64,000 nucleotides of DNA, taken from assembly GCF_003050705.1 (NCBI RefSeq), contig NZ_QAOG01000007.1, positions 1 through 64,000 of the forward strand. Direction: 5' to 3'. Position numbers and translations under genes: made by a program. Shown here in pieces: positions 42,363 to 50,756 of this stretch. The notes beneath the pieces are model-generated. The model was not told the DNA's origin, did no database searches, and saw only the letters and a list, made by a program, of their open reading frames with translations. This stretch comes from Sphingomonas aurantiaca (GTDB lineage: Bacteria; Pseudomonadota; Alphaproteobacteria; Sphingomonadales; Sphingomonadaceae). The first letter of the stretch is position 1, and every line of letters begins with the position of its first letter.

Positions 42363-43250
42363 ATGTTCGACCTCAGCCAGCTCCGCTGTTTCGTCGCGGC
42401 GGCCGAGGAACTGCATTTCGGCCGCGCGGCGCAGCGTCTCAACATGACGCAGTCGCCGCTCAGCCGACAGATCCAGTTGCTCGAACGCATCCTCGATGTG
42501 ATGCTGCTCGAACGGACCAGCCGCCAGGTGCGGCTGACACCCGCGGGCAGCGCTTTCCTTATCGAGGCGCGCCGTATCCTCCGCCTAGCGGAAAGCGCGG
42601 CGCTGTCCGCAAGGCGCGTGGCGCGCGGCGATGCGGGGCGCGTCGTGATCGGCTTCACCGCGGTGTCGGGCTACGACCTGATGCCGCGGATCGTCGCGCA
42701 GGCGATCGCGCGGCTCCCCAACATCGCGCTCGAACTACGCGAGATGGTCACGTCCGAACAGGTCGACGCGCTCGTCACCGGGCTGATCGACGTCGCGTTC
42801 GTCCGCCCGCCGATCGATCGCCACGAGTTCGAGTCGGTCTGCGTCCTGCGTGAACCTTTGATTGCAGCGCTACCCGCGGGCGATCCGCGGCAGGCGAGGG
42901 GCGTGCTCGTCCCCGCCGATTTCGACGGCCTGCCGCTGATCATGTACGCGCGGCAGGGCGCCGGCTATTTCCACGAGATGCTGCTGAAGCTGTTCGCGGA
43001 CGCGGGCGCCGAGCCCGACTATGTCCAGCACGTCACGCAGATCCATTCGATGCTCGGTCTGGTCCGCGCCGGGCTCGCCGCGGCGATCGTGCCGCAGGCG
43101 GCAACCAGCCTGCACATGACCGACGTCCAGTTCCGCACGATCCAGACCGAACCGGAAAACCCGGTCGAGCTGGTGATGGCATGGCGCCGCGACAATTCGA
43201 ACCCGGCGCTGGCCCCGATGCGCCAGCTCTGCCTCGATACGCTCGGTTAG
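42363..43250 (+). CDS. LysR-family regulator of the sugar-acid genes
   Basis: A 295-aa LysR protein. The HTH reads DLSQLRCFVAAAEELHFGRA, AQRLNMTQSPLSRQIQLLE; the effector domain includes VVIGFTAVSGYDLMPRIVA and GLVRAGLAAAIVPQAATSLH. It resembles regulators of aromatic and sugar-acid catabolism. Two starts are possible: MFDLSQ at 42363, preferred as the typical LysR beginning, or ATG at 42354, three codons before. It follows the dehydratase gene on the same strand and is the likely local regulator of that gene and of the divergent sugar operon. Its end faces the transporter gene across a repeat. Confidence 0.88.
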   Translation: MFDLSQLRCFVAAAEELHFGRAAQRLNMTQSPLSRQIQLLERILDVMLLERTSRQVRLTPAGSAFLIEARRILRLAESAALSARRVARGDAGRVVIGFTAVSGYDLMPRIVAQAIARLPNIALELREMVTSEQVDALVTGLIDVAFVRPPIDRHEFESVCVLREPLIAALPAGDPRQARGVLVPADFDGLPLIMYARQGAGYFHEMLLKLFADAGAEPDYVQHVTQIHSMLGLVRAGLAAAIVPQAATSLHMTDVQFRTIQTEPENPVELVMAWRRDNSNPALAPMRQLCLDTLG

Positions 43251-43279
43251 GACCGATCGTCAGTCGGCACGCGGCTACA

Positions 43280-43385
43280 TTCTCCGTCATGCCGGGCTCG
43301 TTCCGGCATCCACGGTGCCGCATCATTTAAAGGGATTGGTTCGCGGGACCGTGGACCCCGAAACCAGTCCGGGGTGACGGAGAGT
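43280..43385. repeat. palindromic dispersed repeat between convergent genes
   Basis: The segment opens CTCCGTCATGCCGGGCTCG and closes GTCCGGGGTGACGGAG; CTCCGTCA and TGACGGAG are complementary, and inner parts (CACGG/CCGTG) pair too. It has the form of the long palindromic repeats scattered between genes of sphingomonads, and lies between two convergent genes, so its transcript could act as a bidirectional terminator. Confidence 0.65.
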
Positions 43386-43452
43386 TTTTGGTGCAGTCGC
43401 AGTTCAGACCGCCGAAGCCGGTACACTCAGTTGGATACCGCGCTAAAGCGTC

Positions 43453-44790
43453 TTACGCCTTCAGCTCGACCCGCTTGATCGGCCCCACCACCACCAGGAA
43501 CGCGAAGATTGTCAGCAGGCAGTGCAGCCCGACGAACACCAGCGCGCCGTCGAACGATCCGGTCCCGGCAACGATGAACCCGATCACGATCGGCGTGACG
43601 ATCCCCGCCACGTTGCCGAACATGTTGAAGATCCCGCTCGCCACCCCCGACAGTTCGCGCGGCGCGACGTCGGACATCACCGCCCAGCCGAGCGAGGCCA
43701 CGCCCTTGCCGAAGAACGCGACCGCCATCAGCGTGATGACCAGCCATTCCGCCTCGACGAACACGCACGCGATGATCAGCGTCGCGAGCAGCATGCCGAT
43801 CACCAGCGGCGTCTTCCGCGCAATGTCGAGCGAGCCGGTGCGGCGCAGCAGCGTGTCCGACAGATACCCACCGACCAGTCCACCGATGAACCCGCACAGC
43901 GCCGGTGCAGCGGCGGCGATCCCCGCCTCCATGATATTCAAACCGCGTTCCTTGACGAGGTAGATGGGGAACCACGTCACGAAGAAATAGGTCAGGACAT
44001 TGATGCAATATTGACCGAGATAGATGCCGAGCAGCATCCGGTTGGCGAGCAGCTGGCGGACATTGTGCCAGCTGAACACCTGCTTCACGCCGGCGCCTTC
44101 CTCCATGTGGATCAGCCCGCCGCCCGCCTCGATCAGCGCGAGTTCGGCGGGGTTGATGCGGGGGTGGCGGACCGGGCTGCGGATGAACAGCCAGAACACC
44201 GCGGTTGCGACCAGGCCGAGCGCGCCCATCACCCAGAACACGCTGCGCCAGCCATGCTCGTGGACCAGCCAGCCCATCAGCGGCGCGAACACCACCAGCG
44301 AGAAATACTGCGCGGAGTTGAACACTGCCGATGCGGTGCCACGCTCGCTGCCAGGAAACCAAGCCGCGACGAGCCGCGCATTGCCCGGAAACGACGGCGC
44401 CTCGGCAACGCCGACCATGAAGCGCAACGCGAACAGCATCGCCAGTACGGGGAGCGCGACCAGCCCCGCCAGCCCCTGCATAGCGGTCAGCAGTGACCAG
44501 AGTGCGATCGCGCCGGCATAGACCCGCCGCGTCCCGAACCGATCGAGCAGCAATCCGCCGGGAATCTGCGCGAGCACATAGGCCCAGGCGAAGGCCGACA
44601 GGATGAAGCCGGTCTGCACGGTAGAGATGCCGAGGTCGTGCGCTGCCGCGCTGCCGGCGATCGAAAAGGTCGAACGATCCGCATAGTTGAGCGACGTGAT
44701 GATGAAGATCAGCGCGATGATGCCGTACCGAACCCTGGTCGGCTTGCCGCCGAGCGGCTTCACGTCATGCTCGTAAATCGCCACGTCCAC
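43453..44790 (-). CDS. gudP: MFS transporter, D-glucarate/galactarate type (GudP-like)
   Basis: A 445-aa transporter of the anion:cation symporter family. It has the start RVRYGIIALIFIITSLNYAD typical of GudP/GarP/HexT proteins, then QTGFILSAFAWAYVLAQIPG with DRFGTRRVYAG, RFMVGVAEAPSFPGNARLVA with AWFPGSERG, and a twelve-helix hydrophobicity pattern. It imports aldarates (D-glucarate, galactarate) with protons, feeding the dehydratase at 41393-42328. It is transcribed toward the LysR gene and ends just before a palindromic repeat. The ATG at 44790 gives the usual length. No other gene follows on this strand. Confidence 0.85.
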   Translation of the reverse strand: MDVAIYEHDVKPLGGKPTRVRYGIIALIFIITSLNYADRSTFSIAGSAAAHDLGISTVQTGFILSAFAWAYVLAQIPGGLLLDRFGTRRVYAGAIALWSLLTAMQGLAGLVALPVLAMLFALRFMVGVAEAPSFPGNARLVAAWFPGSERGTASAVFNSAQYFSLVVFAPLMGWLVHEHGWRSVFWVMGALGLVATAVFWLFIRSPVRHPRINPAELALIEAGGGLIHMEEGAGVKQVFSWHNVRQLLANRMLLGIYLGQYCINVLTYFFVTWFPIYLVKERGLNIMEAGIAAAAPALCGFIGGLVGGYLSDTLLRRTGSLDIARKTPLVIGMLLATLIIACVFVEAEWLVITLMAVAFFGKGVASLGWAVMSDVAPRELSGVASGIFNMFGNVAGIVTPIVIGFIVAGTGSFDGALVFVGLHCLLTIFAFLVVVGPIKRVELKA

Positions 44791-45119
44791 ACTCTCCCGA
44801 ACGCCATTTTTGTGTATGGCTCTTTGCCATCATATGGGCAGTAGGACGATCAGTCCAAGCCGGTTAGCAACTCGATCCAGTCGTGGATTGGCTCGATCGG
44901 GATCGCCGCGTTGAGAGAGAACCGAACGTTGAACGGGCGTTCGCAGCTAGTGAGGTGCGTAACCAAAGAGTACCGTTCCGCGTAATCGAAGGCGTAATCG
45001 TTCGCGATGAACGAATGACCGAAGCTGGGTAGGCTGTTGGACACGCCGAGCGTCCGCTTCTGGGTCCTGTCGTCTCGGCGGCCCCGATCACGCTCGCGAT
45101 GAGAAGGGCGATGCGCCAC

Positions 45120-45350
45120 CTAACCGAATAGCGATCGCGTCGCTTCGGGTTCGGACAGGTTCAAACGACGCTTGACGAAATCGAGCAGCGTGCGGCCCGC
45201 AGCGGTTGGAGCAAGCTTATGCCCTTTGCACTTCGGGCAATTGAAGCTGGCGCGCATCTCATAGCCGTTGCCGGGCGGTGCATCACCGCTTCCGCCGCAG
45301 GCGCCGCACGGCTCCTCAAGCAGTGGCAGTTCGGGGTCGTTACCGTGCAT
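45120..45350 (-). CDS. small zinc-knuckle protein next to the TIR gene
   Basis: A 76-aa protein with two CxxC units: EEPCGACGGSGDAPPGNGY and SFNCPKCKGHK, the CxxCxGxG style of DnaJ-type zinc fingers. After them comes a short helical tail, LDFVKRRLNLSEPEATRSLF. The ATG at 45350 is preferred; the reading from 45371 starts with TTG. It is 53 bp downstream of the TIR gene on the same strand, so the two may be one unit. Its partner may be RNA, a protein or the TIR protein. It is not a named family. Confidence 0.6.
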   Translation of the reverse strand: MHGNDPELPLLEEPCGACGGSGDAPPGNGYEMRASFNCPKCKGHKLAPTAAGRTLLDFVKRRLNLSEPEATRSLFG

Positions 45351-45403
45351 GGCGGATCCTTGGTTGTGCAACCTTGTGAAGGAGGGCGGGCGAGCGAAGC
45401 AAG

Positions 45404-46051
45404 CTAGGATGCGCGCGGCTTGATCGGTCGCGTCCGCTTCCCGGCAGGCTTCAGGCTGCGCGTCGGCTTGGGTTTGGCCGCGGACGCCGCCTTGCCGCTC
45501 GTCACCCGCCGTGGCCGCACACCGAGCGGCTTCGTTTTAGTGGCGCGCGTCTGGGCGGGGGCTCTTGTTTTCTTGGGTGCGTCGGGCGGCTGCGACGCCA
45601 GACGAAATTGCTTCACAACCGTCCTGATGCCCTCGACGACATTTTCCCACGCGTCGCCGCGGCGCGCCCATTGGTCAATCGGCTTGGCGTCCCTCGGCAA
45701 GAGCTTGTACTTAGCCATGCGAGTGTGCCGCCACTGGCACTGGCGCAGCAGGACGACGACGACAAAGAGCTTCTTGCGGGACGCTTTGCGCAGCGCGAAG
45801 CCATATTCGGTTTCGAAGCAATAGCGCGAAGCCAGATAGTTCGGGCTCGCCAGCGCGACGAAGATGTCCGCCTGCTTCAATGCCCGCCTGATGTTGGGAT
45901 CGAGCTCGGCGCCGGGGGTTATGTCGCCATCGAACCAGGTGCGCACGCCTTCGCGGTGCAACTGCGCCATATGAGTCTCGAAGCGCTTCCTGAACTCATC
46001 ATCCAGATGTGAATACGACACGAAGACCGATACCTCGCGCGCACTAGCCAT
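45404..46051 (-). CDS. TIR-domain protein with a long basic tail
   Basis: A 215-aa protein. Residues 5-150 are a TIR domain: VSVFVSYSHLDDEFRKRF, GVRTWFDGDITPGAELDPNI with RRALKQADIFVALASPNYLA and CFETEYGFALRKA, which carries the candidate catalytic Glu. Active TIR domains cleave NAD+ or make cyclic ADP-ribose-like signals. From about residue 157 the chain is a Lys/Arg/Pro/Ala tail (KKTRAPAQTRATKTKPLGVR and on), similar in composition to histone-H1-like tails and likely to bind nucleic acid. The ATG at 46051 has no strong ribosome site. It is followed by a small zinc-knuckle gene. A defence or signalling role is inferred. Confidence 0.75.
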   Translation of the reverse strand: MASAREVSVFVSYSHLDDEFRKRFETHMAQLHREGVRTWFDGDITPGAELDPNIRRALKQADIFVALASPNYLASRYCFETEYGFALRKASRKKLFVVVVLLRQCQWRHTRMAKYKLLPRDAKPIDQWARRGDAWENVVEGIRTVVKQFRLASQPPDAPKKTRAPAQTRATKTKPLGVRPRRVTSGKAASAAKPKPTRSLKPAGKRTRPIKPRAS

Positions 46052-46181
46052 TTCGGCGACACTTGCTGTCGTTTAGCGTCAACATGATTCCAGCCCAAAG
46101 ATCTGCGTGCTTGGTCCAGTCCGCGCCGCTACGGCACCGGCTTGGCTCGCACACTTCTTCCAGCTCTGCTAATCACGGTCC

Positions 46182-46409
46182 ATGGAAATCTTGCGCGTCC
46201 CAAAGTACCCCGCAAACGCGACCGTGGCGCGCCTGATGCTCTCTCAGGCGCATAGCGGCCGCGTTCGCGCAAACCTAAAAATTGAAGGCTCAATGTCGGG
46301 GTTGATGGAGGACCGCGACCATGAGACGGTTGCTCAGGCGGAAGACTGGGCGATCGAAGGAGCCGAGCAGCGGCGCGCCAGCGTGCTCATTATCGAAGAT
46401 CGTACCTGA
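46182..46409 (+). CDS. short hypothetical ORF (uncertain)
   Basis: A 75-codon frame starting MEILRVPKYPANATVARLML and ending EGAEQRRASVLIIEDRT. Its codon use is acceptable, but no family, signal or partner is seen. It lies divergent from the TIR gene, about 130 bp away. The rest of 46052-46670 contains the palindrome at 46548-46608 and nothing else recognisable. Confidence 0.3.
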   Translation: MEILRVPKYPANATVARLMLSQAHSGRVRANLKIEGSMSGLMEDRDHETVAQAEDWAIEGAEQRRASVLIIEDRT

Positions 46410-46547
46410 CATATCCGGTCAAGGCCGATTAACTTTTCGTACAAGGGCATCCATCGTTCGCTCAGTCCGACAGGTGCGGCCGCCGGCTCATCGATCGCCT
46501 CACCTGAACAAGCGTCTGAAGTTTAGATAGGTGACGAAGTCGCTGAG

Positions 46548-46608
46548 TGTCCGCATCTGGGTCTGGGCGGAAGGTGTCGGATGAGGCGCATCCGCCCAGT
46601 TGCGGACA
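46548..46608. repeat. two-tier palindrome, possible structured RNA or repeat
   Basis: The outer arms TGTCCGCA (46548-46555) and TGCGGACA (46601-46608) enclose the inner arms CTGGGCGGA (46563-46571) and TCCGCCCAG (46591-46599), all perfectly complementary. A short GGATG ... CATCC pair sits in the loop. The GTCCGC core recalls the repeats flanking the HEPN gene. Confidence 0.55.
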
Positions 46609-46670
46609 TTCGCTAATAGCCGGAGCATGAGATAGCCAGTTTACCACCTCTGCAGTATATCGCTCCCATA

Positions 46671-47180
46671 TTAAGCGTAGATGCTTTTGAAGCGAATTGG
46701 CACCGACAGCATTGGACTGGTAATGGTAGACTCCGCTACTAGGCTCTGCCCAACGTTGCGATAAACCGTCATTCGCTCATATCCGTCGCCGATATACCTT
46801 ATCTCAATATCTTCGCCAGCTAGCTTAGCTGATACATCGAGAACTTGGCCGTCATTTATCTTCCATTTCATCGATCCATCGTCTGAAAAAACATGAATTA
46901 TTGGCCTAGGGCTGTCGTCGCTGATCGAAATTTGACCTGCTACGATTGTAATCCTGAAATTGTCCGTGGGCAGACTGGACTTGTATATTTTCCTACGAAG
47001 TTCTGGCCAATTAATGTTGAGCGGGCTGGGAGCAGCGTTCGTGATCATTCGCGCAGCGTCATCGCTTTTTTTGCGGTCTAGGATGTATTTTTTTGAAATT
47101 AGACTTTGCGCCGAACTTGCAGGGCTATGGGCAACAACGGCGATTGCGACCACAACGGGGAAAGTCCGACGACTCATCAT
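46671..47180 (-). CDS. secreted protein of unknown function
   Basis: A 169-aa protein with a signal peptide (SRRTFPVVVAIAVVAHSPAS, then SAQS). The mature part is beta-rich: NFRITIVAGQISISDDSPRP, IIHVFSDDGSMKWKINDGQV, EDIEIRYIGDGYERMTVYRN. It belongs to no family I know. It is lower in GC than neighbours, as accessory genes often are. It stands alone between the TIR region and the IS110 element, and no convincing ribosome site was found before its ATG. Confidence 0.55.
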   Translation of the reverse strand: MMSRRTFPVVVAIAVVAHSPASSAQSLISKKYILDRKKSDDAARMITNAAPSPLNINWPELRRKIYKSSLPTDNFRITIVAGQISISDDSPRPIIHVFSDDGSMKWKINDGQVLDVSAKLAGEDIEIRYIGDGYERMTVYRNVGQSLVAESTITSPMLSVPIRFKSIYA

Positions 47181-47452
47181 AACTTCCTAACGCTTCGCTG
47201 CTTGCAGAGAGGGTGTAGTGCTGATCCGACCAGCCGTATAGGTCGCTTCGGCTGTCGGGCCGACCGCCAAAATCCTTCCCATCCATGACGGACGATCATT
47301 CGCCAGGCTCAGCCAGCGCTGTGATGAACATGGGGTAATCGCGGGAGCGAAGCCCTAGCGTTCACGATGGAAGCTAGTGGCTGTTCCCCGATAAGGTAGA
47401 AGTACGGGCTCACGATCCGAAGCCGGGCCCAAGCATCTGATGGAGAACAGCT

Positions 47453-48475
47453 ATGGACGAGTATATCGGGCTAGACGTTTCCTTGAAAGAGACTGCCGTA
47501 TCCATTCGGCGTGACGGCAAGCGTGTTTGGCGTGGTAAGTGTCCCTCGGATCCACAGCTTCTGGCGGCATTGATCCGCAAGCATGCGTCGGCACCCAAGC
47601 GGGTAGTATTCGAGACTGGCCCGCTCTCGGTCTGGATCTTTCACGCGCTGGCGGCCGAAGGGGTGCCGGCGATCTGTATCGACGCACGCCATGCCAAAGC
47701 CGCTCTCGACATGGCAGCGAACAAGACCGACGCCAACGATGCCGACGGACTGGCGCATCTGGCTGAGGTCGGGTTCTACAAGGAAGTGCGGGTCAAGAGC
47801 TTCGACAGCATGCTCACTCGCACGCTGGTAGCAGCACGGACTCGCCTCGTGCGGATTGGTACCGAGCTGTCGAACCAGATCCGGGGCCTGATGAAGACGT
47901 TCGGTCTCATCGTTCCCGCTGTGACGGGCAGCAAGTTCGAGCATCATGTTCATGCGCTGCTGGCTGACAATACAGACCTGGGGCAGATCATCCGTCCGCT
48001 GCTTGAAGCCTGGCACGCAGTTCGCCTCCGCTCCGCAGAGCTCGGACGCAAGCTTCTCGCGGATGCGCGGCGCAACGCCGCCTGCCAGCTGCTGATGTCG
48101 ATCCCCGGTGTAGGTGTTGTGACCGCCACGTCGTTCGTTAGCGCGATCGAGGAGCCCGCCAACTTCAAGCATTCGAGATCGGTGGGAGCGTTCGTCGGGC
48201 TGACGACGCGGCGCTATCAGTCTGGCGAGATCAACTATGACGGTCACATCTCCAGGCGCGGTGATAGCCACCTGCGCGGACTCCTTTACGAGGCCGCAAC
48301 AGTCCTCCTCACGCGCAGCCGATCCGAATGCGATCTACGCAAATGGGGGCTACAGCTGCGAGAAAGGCTTGGCTTCAAACGCGCCACGGTCGCAGTTGCC
48401 CGCAAGCTTGCCGTCATCATGCATAGCATGCTGATCACCGGTGAACCGTTCAGGGAGAAATCCGCCGCAGCTTAA
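47453..48475 (+). CDS. IS110-family transposase (DEDD)
   Basis: A 340-aa transposase. The N-terminal RuvC-like domain has the first acidic residue in DEYIGLDVSLKETAVSIRR, Glu in RVVFETGPLSVW and the acidic pair in NKTDANDADGLAHLAE. The C-terminal transposase_20 part includes LLMSIPGVGVVTATSFVSAI, FVGLTTRRYQSGEI and the conserved serine region DGHISRRGDSHLRGLLYEAA. The start has GGAGAAC upstream. Such enzymes insert with a guide (bridge or seeker) RNA encoded in the noncoding flank. All visible catalytic residues are intact. A minus-strand shadow reading overlaps it. Confidence 0.92.
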   Translation: MDEYIGLDVSLKETAVSIRRDGKRVWRGKCPSDPQLLAALIRKHASAPKRVVFETGPLSVWIFHALAAEGVPAICIDARHAKAALDMAANKTDANDADGLAHLAEVGFYKEVRVKSFDSMLTRTLVAARTRLVRIGTELSNQIRGLMKTFGLIVPAVTGSKFEHHVHALLADNTDLGQIIRPLLEAWHAVRLRSAELGRKLLADARRNAACQLLMSIPGVGVVTATSFVSAIEEPANFKHSRSVGAFVGLTTRRYQSGEINYDGHISRRGDSHLRGLLYEAATVLLTRSRSECDLRKWGLQLRERLGFKRATVAVARKLAVIMHSMLITGEPFREKSAAA

Positions 48476-48511
48476 ATTCCCGAGCTCGTCCGCGTCGCAA
48501 GGCGCCACGAG

Positions 48512-48528
48512 ACGTCCTGCTGGGACGT
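48512..48528 (+). ncRNA. possible IS110 guide-RNA hairpin in the 3' flank
   Basis: ACGTCC and GGACGT pair around TGCTG, 36 bp after the transposase stop. A second hairpin, TGCC-TTCGT-GGCA, lies at 48564-48576. Structured hairpins with internal loops in this flank would fit the guide RNA of IS110/IS1111-type elements, but the assignment is only suggestive. Confidence 0.3.
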
Positions 48529-48769
48529 AGGCTGATCCATTCCGCGACATTCGTTGCACCTTATGCCTTCGTGGCAATGAAGTGCGTGATGAACCTTGGA
48601 AGGGTTACCCGCGAAGCCCCATCATGCGGCGGCCTATGTCGACCGCGAAGACGACCATGCTCTCGGCAACGACATCTCATAAACCTCTTGCAACCAACGC
48701 GATTAGGCGACGAATGTCTGGAGTTGGATAGAGGGGAAGGGCGCGTGAACGTCCGGTTCTGGGTCGTAG

Positions 48770-49888
48770 TTACAAAAATCCCTCGCCCGCATGCTCGCGA
48801 AACCGCTCATGATCCCGCACATATTCCGCTACCATTTCTAAAGATGAATGCCGGCTATGCTCCTTCATTTTAAACAAATTGGCGTTCTGGCGACCGGCCT
48901 CGGTAAGGAACCCGGCGCGGAGAGAGTGGCCTGAGAACAACTCCGGCGAGTATCCCGCGGCGAGCGCAGCCGCCTTTACCACCAACGCCACCCCTTGAGC
49001 GCTCATTGGCTTGTCGGTTAGCCGGCCCTGTGGCGTCAGTTTGCGAAATACCGGCCCGCTGGTGATGCCTGCCTGCTCGAGCCAGGCGCGGTAATGCCTC
49101 ACTGGTTCAAGCCTGCGGCCGTCGGGGATCGCGACGGTGTGACCCTTGCCCTCTTGGTCAGTCTTCGATGCGGCGATGCGCACTAGCAGTCCGCGGCTAT
49201 CCCCGCTTACACGCGCCACGGTGATTGCCACGAGCTCGGAACGGCGGAACGCTCCGGCCATCCCGATCGCAAGGAGAGCGCGGTCGCGGTAGCTGCGAAG
49301 ATCCTCACCCGTGATTGCGCGCACCATGTCGCGCAGAACGTCGCCGTCGGCAGGACGCTTCTTCCCGGGCAGTTCGCCACGCTTGTCCTTGCGGATGCCG
49401 CGCATGGCGCGCTCTAAGCGCGCCGCGTCTGGCTGCGAGGTCGGCGGCTCGACGTCGGCGGCTCGGTGCGCGAATACGATGGCAGCAAGCCGCCGGCCGA
49501 TCGTCGCCCGGCCGAGTGGCGTTGGCTCCTTCCGCGGCAGCACGGTTCCGCGCTTCGTCCTGCGAAGTTCTTGCGGACTGTATCCGCGTTCGGCCAGCAA
49601 CGTCAGAAATGCGGCGACGGTTTCCGGTGTCGCGGGAAGCGGGCGATAGCCGCTCTCCTGACACCACGCACAGAACAACCGCCAGTCCGATTTGTAGGCG
49701 CGCAGTGTCGCGTCGGCCGACGCGCGGCGGACATAGTCGTCGACGCGCTCGCGATCCTGGGGGGCAAGTTGCGGGAGATAGGGTTCGAGCGACTGGACCT
49801 GATCAACGATGACCAGCGCGTCAGCCACGATCGCGTCCAAGTCCGCGCGGTTGACGCGAGCCGCATCATCAATGTCGTCATCGGGCAA
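48770..49888 (-). CDS. tyrosine recombinase / phage-type integrase
   Basis: A 372-aa site-specific recombinase. The N-terminal SAM-like domain (DYVRRASADATLRAYKSDWR, LFCAWCQESG) is followed by the catalytic domain with Arg in AGAFRRSELVAIT, His-x-x-Arg in FSGHSLRAGFLTEAG, His in KEHSRHSSLEMVAEYVRD and the tyrosine nucleophile in AEYVRD. It inserts or excises mobile DNA. The start is TTG at 49888, supported by AGGAGG five bases before it. It has no tRNA gene next to it. A palindrome with 9-bp arms lies about 100 bp upstream (49989-50020). It may be the integrase of a small island around it or a stand-alone recombinase. Confidence 0.9.
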   Translation of the reverse strand: MPDDDIDDAARVNRADLDAIVADALVIVDQVQSLEPYLPQLAPQDRERVDDYVRRASADATLRAYKSDWRLFCAWCQESGYRPLPATPETVAAFLTLLAERGYSPQELRRTKRGTVLPRKEPTPLGRATIGRRLAAIVFAHRAADVEPPTSQPDAARLERAMRGIRKDKRGELPGKKRPADGDVLRDMVRAITGEDLRSYRDRALLAIGMAGAFRRSELVAITVARVSGDSRGLLVRIAASKTDQEGKGHTVAIPDGRRLEPVRHYRAWLEQAGITSGPVFRKLTPQGRLTDKPMSAQGVALVVKAAALAAGYSPELFSGHSLRAGFLTEAGRQNANLFKMKEHSRHSSLEMVAEYVRDHERFREHAGEGFL

Positions 49889-49988
49889 GCCGACCTCCTA
49901 CGCCGCACGTTGATTCAACCGGCCGGTGGATGAGACCGCCCTTATCCGCGAAACGGGCTAACCGATCACCAGAATCTGCGCCAGCATG

Positions 49989-50020
49989 TAATTAGCGGGA
50001 ATCAGCGTTATCGCTAATTA
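49989..50020. promoter_or_regulatory. inverted repeat between integrase and toxin-antitoxin genes
   Basis: TAATTAGCG (49989-49997) and CGCTAATTA (50012-50020) are perfect complements separated by 14 bp; AGCG and CGCT (50004-50015) form a smaller pair inside. The arms-plus-spacer form resembles tyrosine-recombinase core sites, and its place also fits an AbrB-type antitoxin operator. Confidence 0.5.
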
Positions 50021-50127
50021 GGATGCGTGTCAGCTAACGCCGGGCGGGAACCGTCGACCCCTGCTGTGTCGTCTCAAAAAATGTGGTAAGGAAGGCCTTC
50101 TTTGCCAAAAGCGAGCTTACTTGCCTC

Positions 50128-50370
50128 ATGACGCTACTAGTGAACATCACTGCCACTGGACGCATGAGCCTGCCGGCAGCCATTCGCAAACGCTTGGGGC
50201 TTGAAGGCGGCGGAGCGGTCCTACTCGAGGAAACGGACGAAGGCGTCGTGCTGCGTACCGTTACCCAAGCCGTGGCGCGCGCGCAGGCGATCGCGAAGAA
50301 ATATGCGAGCCATCCCGATGCGTCGGTCGACGCCTTTCTCGCCAACCGCCGCGCGGACAGCGGCGAATGA
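50128..50370 (+). CDS. AbrB/MazE-type antitoxin
   Basis: An 80-aa DNA-binding protein of the SpoVT/AbrB swapped-hairpin group: VNITATGRMSLPAAIRKRLG with EGGGAVLLEETDEGVVLRTV, and a C-terminal arm (HPDASVDAFLANRRADSGE) that would bind the toxin. The ATG at 50128 gives the normal length; an earlier reading from 50083 adds a foreign stretch. Its stop overlaps the toxin start by ATGA, the usual layout for these pairs. The inverted repeat at 49989-50020 may be its operator. Confidence 0.85.
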   Translation: MTLLVNITATGRMSLPAAIRKRLGLEGGGAVLLEETDEGVVLRTVTQAVARAQAIAKKYASHPDASVDAFLANRRADSGE

Positions 50371-50756
50371 CTAGCGCGGTGCTCGACGCCTCTGCGGTCA
50401 TCGCTCTGCTTAAGGGGGAGCGTGGAGCAAGTAAGGTGGCCGGGGTCGTGGCGGACGCGGCGGTCGGTGTGTTCAACCAGGCGGAGGTGGTGAGCCATTT
50501 CGTCCACCTGGGCGCGCCGATCGAGGAAGTCCGGGCCATGCTTGGAGCGCTGCCGTACGCCGTCGTGGCCGCGGACGATGCGCTTGGCTGGGACGCCGGC
50601 GTACTTCGGGCCGTCACCAGTTCGGTAGGGCTCTCCTTGGGCGACCGGTTCTGCCTGGCGCTTGCAAAGCGCTTGGGCGTACCGGCCTATACTGCGGACC
50701 GCGCGTGGAAGGAGGTTGCCGTCGCGGCCGGCGCCAAGGTGGTGCCCATTCGGTAA
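50367..50756 (+). CDS. PIN-domain toxin (VapC family)
   Basis: A 129-aa PIN nuclease with all four acidic positions: Asp in SAVLDASAVIALLKGERG, Glu in FNQAEVVSHFVHL, and Asp residues in LSLGDRFCLALAKRLG and AYTADRAWKEV. VapC proteins cleave tRNA or rRNA and halt growth unless held by the antitoxin encoded upstream. The genes are coupled by ATGA. It lies beside the tyrosine recombinase, so the pair may stabilise a mobile segment. Confidence 0.88.
   Translation: MTSAVLDASAVIALLKGERGASKVAGVVADAAVGVFNQAEVVSHFVHLGAPIEEVRAMLGALPYAVVAADDALGWDAGVLRAVTSSVGLSLGDRFCLALAKRLGVPAYTADRAWKEVAVAAGAKVVPIR

Larger units (their letters stand above)
47321..48620 (+). mobile_element. IS110-family element, ends approximate
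   Basis: The transposase gene is flanked on both sides by noncoding DNA sharing a pattern: GTGATGAAC at 47321-47329 with CGAAGCCC 27 bases later, and GTGATGAAC at 48586-48594 with CGAAGCCCC 26 bases later. IS110-type elements carry a noncoding guide RNA in one flank and do not duplicate their target, so the true ends cannot be fixed here. The coordinates given run between these two similar segments. Confidence 0.5.

Noticed and set aside
44850..45119. An 89-codon minus-strand reading next to the zinc-knuckle gene.
   Set aside because: It contains a fragment of the NFGH-type repeat and no start support; treated as a remnant.
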